Shown here one piece after another: positions 9,711 to 19,175 of a DNA stretch of 44,656 nt. Below the pieces are notes generated by a model that was given only the letters and a program-made list of their open reading frames with translations, was not told where the DNA came from and made no database searches. The translations under genes and the position numbers were made by a program. The stretch is taken from positions 1-44,656 of the forward strand of contig JAOIOX010000004.1 in NCBI GenBank assembly GCA_028140765.1, given 5' to 3'. Position 1 is the stretch's first letter. Every line of letters begins with the position of its first letter. This DNA comes from Prochlorococcus sp. AH-736-N03. GTDB taxonomy: Bacteria > Cyanobacteriota > Cyanobacteriia > PCC-6307 > Cyanobiaceae.

Positions 9711-10148
9711 ATGGCTAGAGTAGTAACTATTGATCCTGGAAAAAGTAAATGCGGCTTAGTGCTAGCTGAAATTAGTGAAAAAAAAGTTTACAAAGCGATC
9801 ATTCTGAAAAGTGAATTACTTGAGAATTATCTTAGAAATTTAATTACCGCTGAGGACATAGAACAAATTATTATTGGTAATGGCACCACCAGCAGAGAAA
9901 TTATAGAAAAACTAAATTTTTTTAAAAAAGAGATAATAACTTTTGAGGAAAAAAATACTACCTACAGGGCTAAAGCAAGATATTTCGAACTTTTTCCAAT
10001 TAGTGGCCTAAAGTTTTTAATCCCTAGAGAAATTTTTATTCTTAATAAAAACCTTGATGCGATATCAGCTTTGATTATTTTAGAAGATTACTGCAAAATG
10101 AAGTTTACTTTGAATCAAAATATAGATTTTAAAACTTGGCTGAAATAG
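9711..10148 (+). CDS. YqgF/RuvC-like (RNase H-fold) protein
   Basis: The 145-residue protein starts with a strand bearing TIDPGKSKCGLVLAE, giving an acidic residue at D8 as in YqgF and RuvC nucleases. IIIGNGTT (53-60) corresponds to the VVGLP-type strand, FEEKNTTYRAKARYF (78-92) to the DERLTT motif in divergent form (E79/E80), and DAISALIIL (116-124) to the last catalytic aspartate D116. YqgF matures the 16S rRNA 5' end in bacteria. This is a divergent paralogue seen in cyanobacteria next to DUF3084, so its substrate is uncertain. It starts directly after the DUF3084 stop and overlaps the convergent DUF3146 gene by 20 bases. Confidence 0.75.
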   Translation: MARVVTIDPGKSKCGLVLAEISEKKVYKAIILKSELLENYLRNLITAEDIEQIIIGNGTTSREIIEKLNFFKKEIITFEEKNTTYRAKARYFELFPISGLKFLIPREIFILNKNLDAISALIILEDYCKMKFTLNQNIDFKTWLK

Positions 10149-10386
10149 TGAATTTATATTCATTCCCTGCTTCTAGTTCATAATCTTTTTTTAATAAAAA
10201 TCTCAACAAGGCATCCTCAATTAAAGCTCTTCCCAAAGGTGGATTTACTGTTAATGAACCTTTTTGAAAAGACCATACAAAAGTCCACCGAAATTGACTA
10301 GCTTTAACAACCCCCTGAATTTGCTTTTTTGAGAAGGAATATTCCTTAACACTTATATTGGCAATCGTTTCAGGTTTTGAACGCAT
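10129..10386 (-). CDS. DUF3146 small cyanobacterial protein
   Basis: An 85-residue soluble protein with alternating beta-type hydrophobic pattern (FRWTFVWSFQKGSLTV) and the conserved-looking PPLGRALIEDALLRFL segment, ending in EYKFTISAKF. It resembles the cyanobacteria-restricted DUF3146 family; function unknown. It lies 9 bases downstream of pth on the same strand and is probably co-transcribed with it. Its 3' end overlaps the YqgF-like gene by 20 bases. Confidence 0.7.
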   Translation of the reverse strand: MRSKPETIANISVKEYSFSKKQIQGVVKASQFRWTFVWSFQKGSLTVNPPLGRALIEDALLRFLLKKDYELEAGNEYKFTISAKF

Positions 10387-10395
10387 TACTTAAGG

Positions 10396-10992
10396 TTAGT
10401 CTTTGTTAAAAGAGTTTAATTCATTAATTATATGATCTTCTTTTTTAGTATTTAGTTGTTCGAGGGATTCTATTACTCTCTCATACACTTTATCCAATAT
10501 TAATTTTTCTTCCAGAGAAATATTTCCTAATACATGTGAAATGGTATTGAAATTTTTTTCTCCTTTTAATAGAGGAGGTGACCCAATACCAATTCTTATT
10601 CTCTTAAAGTTTTGTGTCCGCAATTGTTCAATGATGCTCTTAAGCCCGTTATGTCCTCCTGAGCTTCCTTTTCTTCTAAATCTTATTTTCCCAAGGGGAA
10701 GATCTTTATCATCGACTATTATGAAAATCTGATCTAAGTTTATTTTGTACCAATCAACTATTGCTCGGACAGCATCACCACTGCTATTCATAAACGTATT
10801 TGGTATAAATAACCTGAAGGTAGAATTATTGATTTGAAATTCTGAACAGGAACTTTTAAGTTTATCTTTTAATAAAAAATTTGAATTATATTTTTTTGAG
10901 AGCTTTTCAAGCAGTAAAAAACCAATATTGTGTCTACTGTTGTAATATTTTTTACCAGGATTCCCAAGTCCAATTAAATATATTTCTTGCAT
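10396..10992 (-). CDS. pth: Peptidyl-tRNA hydrolase
   Basis: Recycles peptidyl-tRNAs released by stalled ribosomes. The 198-residue protein has the family's active-site set: GLGNPGKKYYNSRHNIGF with N11 and the catalytic H21, TFMNSSGDAV with N69, the DDKDLPLGKIR block at 94-104, and GSSGGHNGLKSI with N115. The start ATG at 10992 follows an AT-rich gap downstream of psbH. It probably leads a two-gene unit with DUF3146. Confidence 0.96.
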   Translation of the reverse strand: MQEIYLIGLGNPGKKYYNSRHNIGFLLLEKLSKKYNSNFLLKDKLKSSCSEFQINNSTFRLFIPNTFMNSSGDAVRAIVDWYKINLDQIFIIVDDKDLPLGKIRFRRKGSSGGHNGLKSIIEQLRTQNFKRIRIGIGSPPLLKGEKNFNTISHVLGNISLEEKLILDKVYERVIESLEQLNTKKEDHIINELNSFNKD

Positions 10993-11069
10993 GGCGTATT
11001 TCTAAATCTCACCTTATTGAGAATTATGAATATATATAAACTATAACTAATTAATAAAAATTAAATTTC

Positions 11070-11092
11070 AAAAAAGTTATTTAGGAATAACT
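11070..11092 (-). terminator. Possible rho-independent terminator of psbH
   Basis: AGTTATT (11075-11081) and AATAACT (11086-11092) form a 7-bp stem around TAGG, and six A residues precede it. Read on the minus strand this is a hairpin followed by a T run, about 40 bases after the psbH stop. The stem is AT-rich, so it would be weak. Confidence 0.45.
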
Positions 11093-11129
11093 AAATGAAC
11101 CAAATAACTTATTGAGAAAATTTTGGAAA

Positions 11130-11330
11130 TTAGTTTCCGTTCCAATCTACTGAGAAACCCTGTAGTAGTAAGGATTGGTTATAAATTTGTAGAAGAATAA
11201 CTAAAAAAACAAGTAGTAGTAGACCTATGACAGTCATCACAGGAACTGCTCCCCAACCAGGTACTACTTTCCCTTGACCTGAATTGCCAATTGCTTTTAG
11301 AAGACTGCCTAAGGCTGTTTTTTGACCCAT
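11130..11330 (-). CDS. psbH: Photosystem II reaction centre protein H
   Basis: A 66-residue single-helix subunit of photosystem II, needed for stable assembly and QA/QB electron transfer. The sequence runs [15 protein letters not shown], then the [13 protein letters not shown] motif and one transmembrane helix (about residues 29-50), then [15 protein letters not shown] set the start at the ATG at 11330: an upstream in-frame ATG at 11381 would add 17 residues not seen in PsbH proteins. As is typical in cyanobacteria the gene is divergent from psbN; a palindrome between them may hold both -10 boxes. Confidence 0.95.
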
Positions 11331-11362
11331 TTGAATCACAAAATCGAATATTATTTCGCTAT

Positions 11363-11380
11363 TGTATAAGAACTTATACA
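11363..11380. promoter_or_regulatory. 18-bp palindrome with divergent -10-like boxes (psbH/psbN)
   Basis: TGTATAAG (11363-11370), AA, CTTATACA (11373-11380) is a perfect inverted repeat in the 78-base gap between psbH and psbN. Each arm gives TATACA reading outward, which would place starts about 26 bases before psbH and 22 before psbN. Upstream of the psbH-facing box TAAACA lies at a 17-base spacing. Promoter function is inferred. Confidence 0.45.
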
Positions 11381-11408
11381 TAAATTGTTTACAAACTTAG
11401 CAAAATTG

Positions 11409-11561
11409 ATGCAAACTTTATCATCTGCTCCAGATCCTGCAGTTTCCATTGCAGTCACAATTCTGGCATTACTTCTGGCTTTAACCGGTTTTGGTCTTTG
11501 GACTGCATTTGGACCTAAAGCAGCAAAGCTTACTGATCCTTGGGATGACCACGACGATTAA
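11409..11561 (+). CDS. psbN: PsbN protein
   Basis: A 50-residue small membrane protein needed for photosystem II assembly or repair rather than being a true subunit. It reads MQTLSSAPDPAVSIA, a transmembrane helix through LLLALTGFGLW, then the conserved TAFGPKAAKLTDPWDDHDD tail. Length and tail are diagnostic. It lies on the opposite strand from psbH, the arrangement conserved in cyanobacteria and plastids, with a 78-base intergenic region between them. Confidence 0.95.
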   Translation: MQTLSSAPDPAVSIAVTILALLLALTGFGLWTAFGPKAAKLTDPWDDHDD

Positions 11562-11670
11562 TCTTCATTAAAGTATTTCAAAATTTTCCAAAAATACAAA
11601 AAAGTAAACAATTAACCATAGTTTAATTATAAATTTAATAGGATATAAATCTGTCAGCACTAGTAATTCC

Positions 11671-11799
11671 ATGCTTGCCTTAAAAATTTCTGTTTACACT
11701 ATCGTCTTCTTCTTTGTTGGAATATTTCTTTTCGGTTTCTTAGCAAGTGATCCTACAAGGACGCCTAATAGAAAAGATCTAGAAAGTCCTCAAGATTAA
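11671..11799 (+). CDS. psbI: Photosystem II reaction centre protein I
   Basis: A 42-residue single-helix photosystem II core subunit located next to D1 and CP43. It begins [19 protein letters not shown], then [20 protein letters not shown], the typical PsbI tail. It follows psbN by 109 bases on the same strand; that gap holds AT-rich sequence and possible -10 boxes such as TATAAA near 11645, but no gene. The lptD-like gene begins 23 bases after its stop and may be read through from the psbI promoter. Confidence 0.94.
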
Positions 11800-11822
11800 A
11801 TATTTCTATCTAAGAAGTCATA

Positions 11823-13802
11823 TTGAAAATCTTGAAATTTAGAAAACTTATATTTACAAATTTATTTTTACTTAACTTATTCAGTTTTTCATACCCCGGT
11901 TTTACTTCATCTTTTTATAGAAATTTTTTTCGAGTAGATGATTTAAATAAAAACCATACAAAACTATCAGTTCTAAAAAAAACTTTTTCAGATAGTAAAA
12001 TTGAAGAAAATTTCGAACTTACGAAGGAAATAGCTTTAAAAGGGATTTTAAATCAAAATTCCCAGCTGGAAATAGAATCTGATAAACAATTCCAGCAAGA
12101 ATCTGTTTTATATGCTGAGGGTAATGTAATTGCTAATTATAAAGGAAATACTTTAAAAGCTGATTTTCTTGTCTACGACAAGTCGAAAGGAATTGTTGAA
12201 GCAGAGGGTGATGTTCTCTTAGTCCTTGGAGATCAAGTCTTTAGAGCAGAGAAAATTAATTTCGATTTTAGAAATAATAAAGGTTCTTTTACTAAAGTAA
12301 AAGGTTTAATAAAAACTAAAAATCTTTTAGAAAATTTGAATTTAACTTCTAAGGATTCTGATAGGAACTCATTAGTTATACAAAAAATAAAAAAAGTAAA
12401 GGCTCTACATACACCAAATGGAGTCAATAATTGGATTTTTTATACAGATGAACTAAAAGTAAAAAGTAACCAATGGTTTGCCAATAAAGCAATTTTCACT
12501 AATGATTTGCTTGAAACTGATCAAATTGATTTTGTTATTAATGACCTTAAAATTACTGCTAATGATGATAGTTTAGGAATCAAATCATCGATAAGTTTTT
12601 TAGTTTTAGAAGATAAGTTTGCAATACCTTTTTGGTTTGGAAATAGAACAATAAGGGATTCTAAACAGGGCTATTTATTTGGTCTTCAACCTAAATGGTT
12701 TATTGGGTTAGATAATTTAGAGAAGGATGGTTATTTTATAGGCAGAAGATTAGACCCAATAAAATTAACTGACGAATTTCAACTCAATCTAGAGCCCCAA
12801 TTTTTGATTCAAAGATCAATCCAAAATTATACAAATAGTTTTGTTGGTGAGGGAGAATCCATAACAGCTGATAAAGAAAAAAGAGATACCTATATGCCTG
12901 ATTATTTTGCTTTAGATTCAGAGGTTATTGGGACAGTGAACAATTGGGATATTAAATTTTCAAAGAAACTCAATTCGTTTGATTTGGAAAAGTTTCCATA
13001 TGCTTCAAGGTTTAAGTTGAATTTAAGCAAGGATATTGACTTTTTTGATTCAAAATGGCTTATAAGTTTATATGGGGTTTATAGAGATAGGATTTGGAAT
13101 GGTTCAATAGGAGAAGCGGAAGTTTATTTAGGTTATGGTTCAAAACTAGAAAAAACAAATACTTGGGAAACAAATGGAATTACAAAGACTGAAAGAATAA
13201 ATTTCGGTTTAGGAAGCTTTAAGGGGGAAGAGTTAAATAGTAAAAGTTTAGTAAGTAGTTATAGAAATAGTATTTTTTATTCATTAGATCAAAAGTTTCC
13301 CTTAAAAATTAAAGAACCTAAAAACAAATTTGTTGATGCATCATTTGTTTATATTTTTGAGCCAGTTAAACAAGGAATCTATCTTGATACAAAATTAGCT
13401 ATTTCATCTTCTATTTATGATGGTGGTAATCATCAAGAGTATATAGAATTTGGAGCTGGTCCTGAATTTGTCTTTGGAGAATTTAAGAAAAAATATTTTG
13501 ATTATACAAAAATAAGTTTATTTCCTTCTTATAAACTAAAAAGCGGTGACAGCATTTTTAAATTCGATCAAGTTTCTGATAAATTTACTTTAGATTTAGC
13601 TTTTGATCAACAAATATTGGGTCCTTTACTCTTAAAAACAGATGCTACTTTAAATCTTGATAAAAATTCACAAGATTATGGAGATTTTGTAAGTTCAAAA
13701 ATTTCGATAAGTTTAAAAAAAAGATCATATGAAGTAGGGGTTTTTTATCAACCTCAAAATCAATCTGGAGGAATAAGTTTCTCTCTATATGGTTTCGAAT
13801 AA
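11823..13802 (+). CDS. LptD/OstA-like outer-membrane protein (DUF3769 type)
   Basis: A 659-residue protein with an N-terminal hydrophobic signal (about residues 9-28), a short LptA/OstA-like beta-taco module at about 88-150 (ESVLYAEGNVIANYKG and VEAEGDVLLVLGDQVFRAEK), and a long C-terminal region of alternating Tyr/Phe-rich strands ending in aromatic FSLYGFE, typical of an outer-membrane beta-barrel. This matches the cyanobacterial LptD homologues, which insert lipopolysaccharide into the outer leaflet. The start is a TTG at 11823; a second in-frame TTG lies three codons on. It follows psbI by 23 bases and overlaps the convergent leuD by 18 bases. Confidence 0.8.
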   Translation: MKILKFRKLIFTNLFLLNLFSFSYPGFTSSFYRNFFRVDDLNKNHTKLSVLKKTFSDSKIEENFELTKEIALKGILNQNSQLEIESDKQFQQESVLYAEGNVIANYKGNTLKADFLVYDKSKGIVEAEGDVLLVLGDQVFRAEKINFDFRNNKGSFTKVKGLIKTKNLLENLNLTSKDSDRNSLVIQKIKKVKALHTPNGVNNWIFYTDELKVKSNQWFANKAIFTNDLLETDQIDFVINDLKITANDDSLGIKSSISFLVLEDKFAIPFWFGNRTIRDSKQGYLFGLQPKWFIGLDNLEKDGYFIGRRLDPIKLTDEFQLNLEPQFLIQRSIQNYTNSFVGEGESITADKEKRDTYMPDYFALDSEVIGTVNNWDIKFSKKLNSFDLEKFPYASRFKLNLSKDIDFFDSKWLISLYGVYRDRIWNGSIGEAEVYLGYGSKLEKTNTWETNGITKTERINFGLGSFKGEELNSKSLVSSYRNSIFYSLDQKFPLKIKEPKNKFVDASFVYIFEPVKQGIYLDTKLAISSSIYDGGNHQEYIEFGAGPEFVFGEFKKKYFDYTKISLFPSYKLKSGDSIFKFDQVSDKFTLDLAFDQQILGPLLLKTDATLNLDKNSQDYGDFVSSKISISLKKRSYEVGVFYQPQNQSGGISFSLYGFE

Positions 13803-14423
13803 TTCATTGGATTGATTAAACTTTGTGTAGGGTAAATCGTTTATTTTTTTTTCAATTAGTTTTTTATTTGCAAGAAGTGTTGATGTTGCGTCCCACTCCC
13901 CAGACAAAAACATATTTTTTGAAGAATTCTTTATTTCTAAATCAAAATTAAAAAAAGTAGATTTGAAAGTTGATTCTTGAATGTTAATTTCACATAAGGA
14001 ATTATTTATATTTTTATTTTCTTGTATATTTTTAACTAATTTTTTTGGGAGTGTGAAACATGGTATTCCAATAGCGATACAATTGCAATAGAAAATTTCT
14101 GCAAAACTTTCTCCAATTATCGCTCTTATTCCCCACCTAAGCAGTGCTTGTGGTGCATGTTCTCTGCTAGATCCGCATCCAAAATTACTATTAACAATAA
14201 GTATTGAGGATCCTTTATTCGATTTCAAATCAAAAGGATGTTTACCTTTAAGATTTTTTCTATCGTCTTCAAAAACGGATTGTCCTAAATTATCGAAATT
14301 TACACATTTTAAAAAACGAGCTGGAATAATTCGATCAGTATCAATGTCATCACCAATTAATACTATCGATTTACCTACTATTTTTGATATTGGCCCTACT
14401 GGGGACTGAAACTTTTTGATCAT
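13785..14423 (-). CDS. leuD: 3-isopropylmalate dehydratase small subunit
   Basis: Swivel-domain subunit of isopropylmalate isomerase in leucine synthesis. The 212-residue protein has DDIDTDRIIPARFL near residues 25-38 and the aconitase-family NFGCGSSREHAPQAL block that lines the active site, followed by GESFAEIFYCN. The start is 2 bases past the leuC stop, so LeuC and LeuD are made from one message. The C-terminal codons overlap the 3' end of the lptD-like gene on the other strand. Confidence 0.95.
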   Translation of the reverse strand: MIKKFQSPVGPISKIVGKSIVLIGDDIDTDRIIPARFLKCVNFDNLGQSVFEDDRKNLKGKHPFDLKSNKGSSILIVNSNFGCGSSREHAPQALLRWGIRAIIGESFAEIFYCNCIAIGIPCFTLPKKLVKNIQENKNINNSLCEINIQESTFKSTFFNFDLEIKNSSKNMFLSGEWDATSTLLANKKLIEKKINDLPYTKFNQSNELFETI

Positions 14424-14425
14424 TT

Positions 14426-15829
14426 TTACATAAAATCTCTTATGTCTGTTACTTTTCCTGATATTGCAGCAGCAGCAACCATCGCTGGACTCATTAATAA
14501 TGTCCTTCCAGTTGGCGATCCTTGCCTTCCTTTGAAATTTCTATTACTAGAACTAGCACTCACTTGATTACCTATTAACTTATCTGAATTCATTGCTAAA
14601 CACATTGAACAGCCTGGTTCTCTCCATTGAAAACCTGCATCCAGGAAAATTTTATCGAGTCCTTCTATTTTTGCTTCTTTAGCTACTTTCTCAGATCCCG
14701 GGACTACAAATGCTTTTACATTCTGAGATACTTTTTTGTTTTTAATTACTTTAGCAGCAACTCTTAAGTCACTGATTCTTCCATTGGTGCAACTGCCTAT
14801 GAAACAAACATCAATTGGAGTATCCTTAATCGACTGACCTTGCTTGAAACCCATGTATTCATAAGCTTCTTCAGCAACAAATTGGTCATCTGGGGGCAAT
14901 TCTTCTAAGAGAGGGATCTTTTGGTTGATGCCTACACTTTGACCAGGAGTAATTCCCCAGGTTACGGTTGGTTCTACTTTTGAAGCATCAATTTTAGTTA
15001 CATCATCATAAATAGAATTTGCATCGCTTTTTAATGATTTCCACCATAAGAGTGCTTCATCCCAATTCTCATTTTTGGGCGCACATAATTTATTTTTAAT
15101 GTAACTAAAAGTCTTTTCATCAGGATTTATGTAGCCGCATCTCGCCCCACCTTCAATAGACATATTGCATATTGTCATTCTCTCTTCCATTGATAATGAA
15201 TTGATTGCAGGTCCTGCGAACTCATATGCAAAACCTACTCCAGCCTTTACACCAAGTTTATTAATAATATGAAGAACTAAATCTTTAGCATAGACCCCAT
15301 TGGATAATTTATTTTCGCACCAAATCTGCCTTACTTTCAATTTGTTCATTGCTATGGTTTGGGTAGCAAGAACATCTCTTACTTGGCTTGTACCTATACC
15401 AAAAGCAATGGACCCAAAAGCTCCATGCGTTGAAGTATGAGAATCTCCACAAGCAATTGTCATACCAGGCTGGGTTAGCCCCAATTCTGGAGCTACTACA
15501 TGAACTATACCTTGATTTCCACTACCAATATTAAAAAATTCTATCTTATGTTCTAAGCAGTTTTTTTCAAGTGTTTCAATCATTTGCTCGGCAAGATTAT
15601 CTTTGAAAGGTCTGCTTTGATTATCCGTTGGCACAATATGATCAACTGTAGCGACAGTCCTACTAGGGAATTTTACTTTTAAATTTTTGTCTTTTAAAGC
15701 GCCAAAAGCTTGAGGACTTGTTACTTCATGGATGAGGTGAAGACCAATAAAAATTTGATCTGAGCCACCAGGAAGACTGGAAACTTTGTGTAAATCCCAA
15801 ACTTTATCAAATAAGGTATCTTTACTCAA
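14426..15829 (-). CDS. leuC: 3-isopropylmalate dehydratase large subunit
   Basis: Large subunit of isopropylmalate isomerase, binding a 4Fe-4S cluster. It has 467 residues, the usual size. Cluster ligands are visible as C347 in FIGSCTNGR and C407/C410 in [23 protein letters not shown] at 127-139 is the other aconitase signature. It is the third gene of the leftward run glyA, cinA, leuC, leuD, with 12 bases separating it from cinA. Confidence 0.96.
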   Translation of the reverse strand: MSKDTLFDKVWDLHKVSSLPGGSDQIFIGLHLIHEVTSPQAFGALKDKNLKVKFPSRTVATVDHIVPTDNQSRPFKDNLAEQMIETLEKNCLEHKIEFFNIGSGNQGIVHVVAPELGLTQPGMTIACGDSHTSTHGAFGSIAFGIGTSQVRDVLATQTIAMNKLKVRQIWCENKLSNGVYAKDLVLHIINKLGVKAGVGFAYEFAGPAINSLSMEERMTICNMSIEGGARCGYINPDEKTFSYIKNKLCAPKNENWDEALLWWKSLKSDANSIYDDVTKIDASKVEPTVTWGITPGQSVGINQKIPLLEELPPDDQFVAEEAYEYMGFKQGQSIKDTPIDVCFIGSCTNGRISDLRVAAKVIKNKKVSQNVKAFVVPGSEKVAKEAKIEGLDKIFLDAGFQWREPGCSMCLAMNSDKLIGNQVSASSSNRNFKGRQGSPTGRTLLMSPAMVAAAAISGKVTDIRDFM

Positions 15830-15841
15830 TTTGTAAAAAAG

Positions 15842-17116
15842 TTACTCACTATTTGATAATAGGATTAATCTGAGGCTGTTTAAACACACATTTACACTTA
15901 GTGTTTGAATTTCAAGTCTATTTCTGGTTGAGTTAAATTGTTTTTTTATAGTTGTTACATAATTGTTCGGCCCTGAAATTGAAATATAGACAAGTCCAAC
16001 TGGTTTATCTTGACTGCCTCCGTTAGGACCAGCTATTCCACTGATTGATATTGCCCAATCTGCTCTTAATTTCTCTTTGACATTAATTGCCATAGCCTCA
16101 CAAACTTCTTCAGAAACAGCTCCATATTTTGTAAGCTTTTCTTCAGAAATATCTAATAATGAATGTTTTAGTTCATTACTATAGGAAACAATACTACCTT
16201 GAAAAACTTGAGATGAGCCTGAGATTGATGTTAGTGATGCAGATAGCAGGCCTCCGGTACAGGATTCAGCAAAAACAATAGTTTGTTTCCTCTTGGTTAA
16301 TTCTTTTATTAAGATGCTTGGAAGTGTATCATTATCCTCTCCAAAAATAAATTTAGAAAACTCTTGTTTTAATTTTTCTTTTACAGGTTTAATAATATTC
16401 TTTGCTTCAACCTCATTCTTAGCTCTGGCTGTGATTCTGAGTTTAACTTCTCCTAAGTTGGCATATGGAGCAACTGTCGGGTTTTTAAGATTTAATATAT
16501 CGTTAATTTTTTCCGCAACACTAGATTCTCCAATACCTGCAAATTTAAGGGTATTTGAAAAAAAGGAATAAGTATCTGAAAATTTGGTTTTAATGAAATC
16601 AAACGCCGTTTCTTCCCACATAGTTTTCATTTCACTAGGTACTCCTGGGAAAGTAAGAATAGTAAATCCTTTTATTGGTTCCCAAATCATTCCTGGGGCA
16701 GTGCCCCTAGGATTATTAATTATTTGAGCATTTTTTGGGAAGAGACATTGTTTCCTTAAGCTAGATGAATCATCCTGGAGTTTTGAGTTTGGCAGCTTTT
16801 GTTTAATTTCATCCCATAAGTCCTGTCTCTCATAAAGAGATACATTAAAAGATTTGGCTATTGCTTCAGTAGTTAAGTCATCTGGGGTGGGCCCCAAGCC
16901 ACCAGTTGTAATAAGAAGATTACTCCTTTTCGATATTTCTTGAATTACTTTTATAATTCGATTACGATTATCACCTACAGTTGATTGCCTAAAATGATTT
17001 AAGCCTAGTTGAGATAACTGTTCAGAAATCCATTGAGCATTTGTATTTATTATATTTCCTAAGAGTAGCTCTGTTCCAATAGAAAGAATTTCAACTCCCT
17101 TGGAGTTAGGACTCAT
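15842..17116 (-). CDS. cinA: CinA-like protein (nicotinamide-nucleotide amidohydrolase)
   Basis: A two-domain 424-residue protein. The N-terminal half is a molybdopterin-binding-like domain ([29 protein letters not shown]). The C-terminal half is the CinA/PncC domain ([37 protein letters not shown]), which in bacteria deamidates nicotinamide mononucleotide for NAD recycling; the N-terminal domain of related proteins hydrolyses ADP-ribose. The start overlaps the glyA stop by 4 bases, so translation is probably coupled. Confidence 0.93.
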   Translation of the reverse strand: MSPNSKGVEILSIGTELLLGNIINTNAQWISEQLSQLGLNHFRQSTVGDNRNRIIKVIQEISKRSNLLITTGGLGPTPDDLTTEAIAKSFNVSLYERQDLWDEIKQKLPNSKLQDDSSSLRKQCLFPKNAQIINNPRGTAPGMIWEPIKGFTILTFPGVPSEMKTMWEETAFDFIKTKFSDTYSFFSNTLKFAGIGESSVAEKINDILNLKNPTVAPYANLGEVKLRITARAKNEVEAKNIIKPVKEKLKQEFSKFIFGEDNDTLPSILIKELTKRKQTIVFAESCTGGLLSASLTSISGSSQVFQGSIVSYSNELKHSLLDISEEKLTKYGAVSEEVCEAMAINVKEKLRADWAISISGIAGPNGGSQDKPVGLVYISISGPNNYVTTIKKQFNSTRNRLEIQTLSVNVCLNSLRLILLSNSE

Positions 17117-18384
17117 TTTATTGATGCTTCAAGTTTGCCTTCATAAAGAGGAAAACGATTACATAAGGTTAATACTCTTTCTTTACATTGACTTTCAATC
17201 AGTGAATCGTCAGGGTTAAGTAATCTATCAGCAATAATTTCTCCAACTTCAGCAAAAGCATTCTCATTAAAGCCTCTAGTAGTTAAAGCAGCAGTTCCCA
17301 ACCTTAGTCCGCTAGTTACAAAAGGTGATTCAGGGTCAAATGGAACGGTATTTTTATTTGCAGTGATATTCACTTCACTTACTAGCAAGTCGGCAATTTT
17401 ACCAGTCATATTGATACTTCTTAAATCGAGTAAAACAATATGGTTATCAGTGCCTCCACTAACGATATTGATACCTCTATTTATTAAAGTTGAAGCTAGA
17501 ACTTTTGCATTTTTTATTACTTGTTGGGAATAATTAACGAAATCTGGCTGCAAAGCTTCTCCAAATGCAACTGCTTTTGCGGCAATTATGTGTTCGAGGG
17601 GACCACCCTGAGTTCCAGGGAAAACAGATTTATCAAATTTCTTTCCAAATTCTGCATCTTTACATAAGATAAGTCCCCCTCTAGGCCCTCTTAATGTTTT
17701 ATGAGTAGTTGTAGTTACCACATCACAATAAGGTATTGGATTTGGGTGAAGTTTACTTGCTACAAGACCAGCAATATGTGCAATATCAGCCATTAAGAAA
17801 GCTCCAACTTCATCTGCAATATTTCTAAATGATTCAAAATCGATTGTTCTTGGATAAGCAGAATATCCGCATATGATTAATTTTGGTTTTGTTTCAAGTG
17901 CTATCTCTTTAATTTCATCAAAATTTAATTCACTAGTTTCTTTATTCACACCATAATGAACTGCATTGAACCACTTACCACTCATATTTACTGGAGACCC
18001 ATGAGTTAGGTGTCCACCATGAGATAAATCCATCCCCATGATTGTGTCGCCAGGTTTAAGCAGACTTAGGAAAACAGCAGCATTTGCCTGGGCACCACTA
18101 TGGGGTTGAACATTAGCCCAATTTGCATTAAATAATTTTTTCGCTCTCTGAATAGCTAATTCTTCGATTTCATCAACAAATTCACATCCCCCGTAATATC
18201 TTTTTTGAGGTAATCCCTCGGCGTATTTATTTGTAAGTACTGAACCTTGAGCCTGCATAACGGCAATTGATGCGAAATTTTCGCTTGCGATTAACTCAAG
18301 ATGAGTCTCCTGCCTATTTTTTTCGGAATTGATAAAATTTGATATTACCGGATCACTTTCTTTAAGGTTTTGAAGGATATTCAT
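17113..18384 (-). CDS. glyA: Serine hydroxymethyltransferase
   Basis: PLP enzyme interconverting serine and glycine with transfer of a one-carbon unit to tetrahydrofolate. It has 423 residues. The PLP lysine is K229 within [15 protein letters not shown]; the N-terminal LELIASENF and [14 protein letters not shown] motifs and the DIAHIAGLV block at 200-208 are intact. It is downstream of tRNA-Arg on the same strand (78 bases) and is followed by cinA with a 4-base overlap. Confidence 0.97.
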   Translation of the reverse strand: MNILQNLKESDPVISNFINSEKNRQETHLELIASENFASIAVMQAQGSVLTNKYAEGLPQKRYYGGCEFVDEIEELAIQRAKKLFNANWANVQPHSGAQANAAVFLSLLKPGDTIMGMDLSHGGHLTHGSPVNMSGKWFNAVHYGVNKETSELNFDEIKEIALETKPKLIICGYSAYPRTIDFESFRNIADEVGAFLMADIAHIAGLVASKLHPNPIPYCDVVTTTTHKTLRGPRGGLILCKDAEFGKKFDKSVFPGTQGGPLEHIIAAKAVAFGEALQPDFVNYSQQVIKNAKVLASTLINRGINIVSGGTDNHIVLLDLRSINMTGKIADLLVSEVNITANKNTVPFDPESPFVTSGLRLGTAALTTRGFNENAFAEVGEIIADRLLNPDDSLIESQCKERVLTLCNRFPLYEGKLEASIK

Positions 18385-18461
18385 TGAATTTGATAAGTCA
18401 TAAACATAATATAGACGATATTTTTTAGAAAAATATAAAAAGAATATTTCAGAATTTTAAA

Positions 18462-18535
18462 CGCGCCTGGAGAGATTCGAACTCCCGACACCCTGATCCG
18501 TAGTCAGGTGCTCTAATCCACTGAGCTACAGGCGC
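18462..18535 (-). tRNA. tRNA-Arg (anticodon ACG)
   Basis: Read on the minus strand it folds as a full cloverleaf: acceptor stem GCGCCTG/CAGGCGC, D arm from GCTC to GAGC, anticodon stem CCTGA/TCAGG with loop CTACGGA (anticodon ACG), T arm GGGAG-TTCGAAT-CTCTC (one G-T pair), discriminator G. No CCA is encoded. ACG, with A34 modified to inosine, reads CGN arginine codons. Confidence 0.95.
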
Positions 18536-18591
18536 ATAATTATGTAATATCTCTGTTTCAGGGTCTCTTAGTCAACTAGATTTCGGGTAAA

Positions 18592-18873
18592 ATGTCTATT
18601 ATTAACAATCTTATTATTAATATGCCTATAAAGTGGTACGGAAATGGTGATTTAGAAGATCCAATCTATAAACATTTTTCTCGAATAGTAAATTTTGTTA
18701 TTCACTGCATGATATTCACTGCGATTGTAAGTGGCACGTGGCTTTTAAAAGAGATTAAATATGAAATTGGCTATTTTAATAATTTTGCTATTGTCTGGTC
18801 AGTTCTTTTGGCTTCCCATTTACTTTTCGTAATTATAAAAAAACCTAAAGATACTTCAAAACAATCAACTTAA
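18592..18873 (+). CDS. Conserved small two-helix membrane protein
   Basis: A 93-residue protein of unknown function with two transmembrane helices (about residues 33-51 and 63-82) and a short basic C-terminus (KKPKDTSK). The segment KWYGNGDLEDPIYKHFSRIVNF before the first helix looks like a conserved N-terminal signature of a picocyanobacterial family I recall only as hypothetical. The start may be ATG 18592 or, more in line with that signature, ATG 18622 (83 residues); neither has a clear ribosome binding site. It sits 14 bases upstream of the DUF3181 gene. Confidence 0.7.
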   Translation: MSIINNLIINMPIKWYGNGDLEDPIYKHFSRIVNFVIHCMIFTAIVSGTWLLKEIKYEIGYFNNFAIVWSVLLASHLLFVIIKKPKDTSKQST

Positions 18874-18887
18874 ATCAATTTATATTT

Positions 18888-19172
18888 ATGGACTATCAGA
18901 TACGTATAAGTGATCTAGAAAATGTTATTTCTGAAAAGGTTTTTATTAAAATAGAAAAGTGGAATTTGTATCTTGGAGATGCTGGATTAGCTAGGCAACT
19001 TGCTATTGAATGTATAAGCAATAAAGATCGAGGCCCATTGGAGGCTGCAAAATTAAGTTTGAAAGCAATAAATGTAAAAGTAGGGGATGGTATTAATATT
19101 ATTCCACTAATTAATTTAATCACTAACTCACAAATTTTAGAATTAGAGGAGATTTTGGAAAGTTTTTTTTAA
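18888..19172 (+). CDS. DUF3181 small cyanobacterial protein
   Basis: A 94-residue soluble protein. The pattern EKVFIKIEKWNLYLGDAGLA followed by INVKVGDG and a helix ending ILELEEILESFF matches what I remember of DUF3181, a family confined to cyanobacteria and of unknown function. It is 14 bases downstream of the two-helix protein and is probably co-transcribed. It is convergent with murJ, with 3 bases between the stops. Confidence 0.75.
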   Translation: MDYQIRISDLENVISEKVFIKIEKWNLYLGDAGLARQLAIECISNKDRGPLEAAKLSLKAINVKVGDGINIIPLINLITNSQILELEEILESFF

Positions 19173-19175
19173 AAA

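Noticed and set aside
11331-11381. 17-codon N-terminal extension of psbH
   Set aside because: PsbH proteins start at MGQKT; the extension covers the palindrome and promoter region shared with psbN.
18385-18461. Glycine riboswitch before glyA
   Set aside because: The space between tRNA-Arg and glyA is too short and no tandem-aptamer signature is visible.
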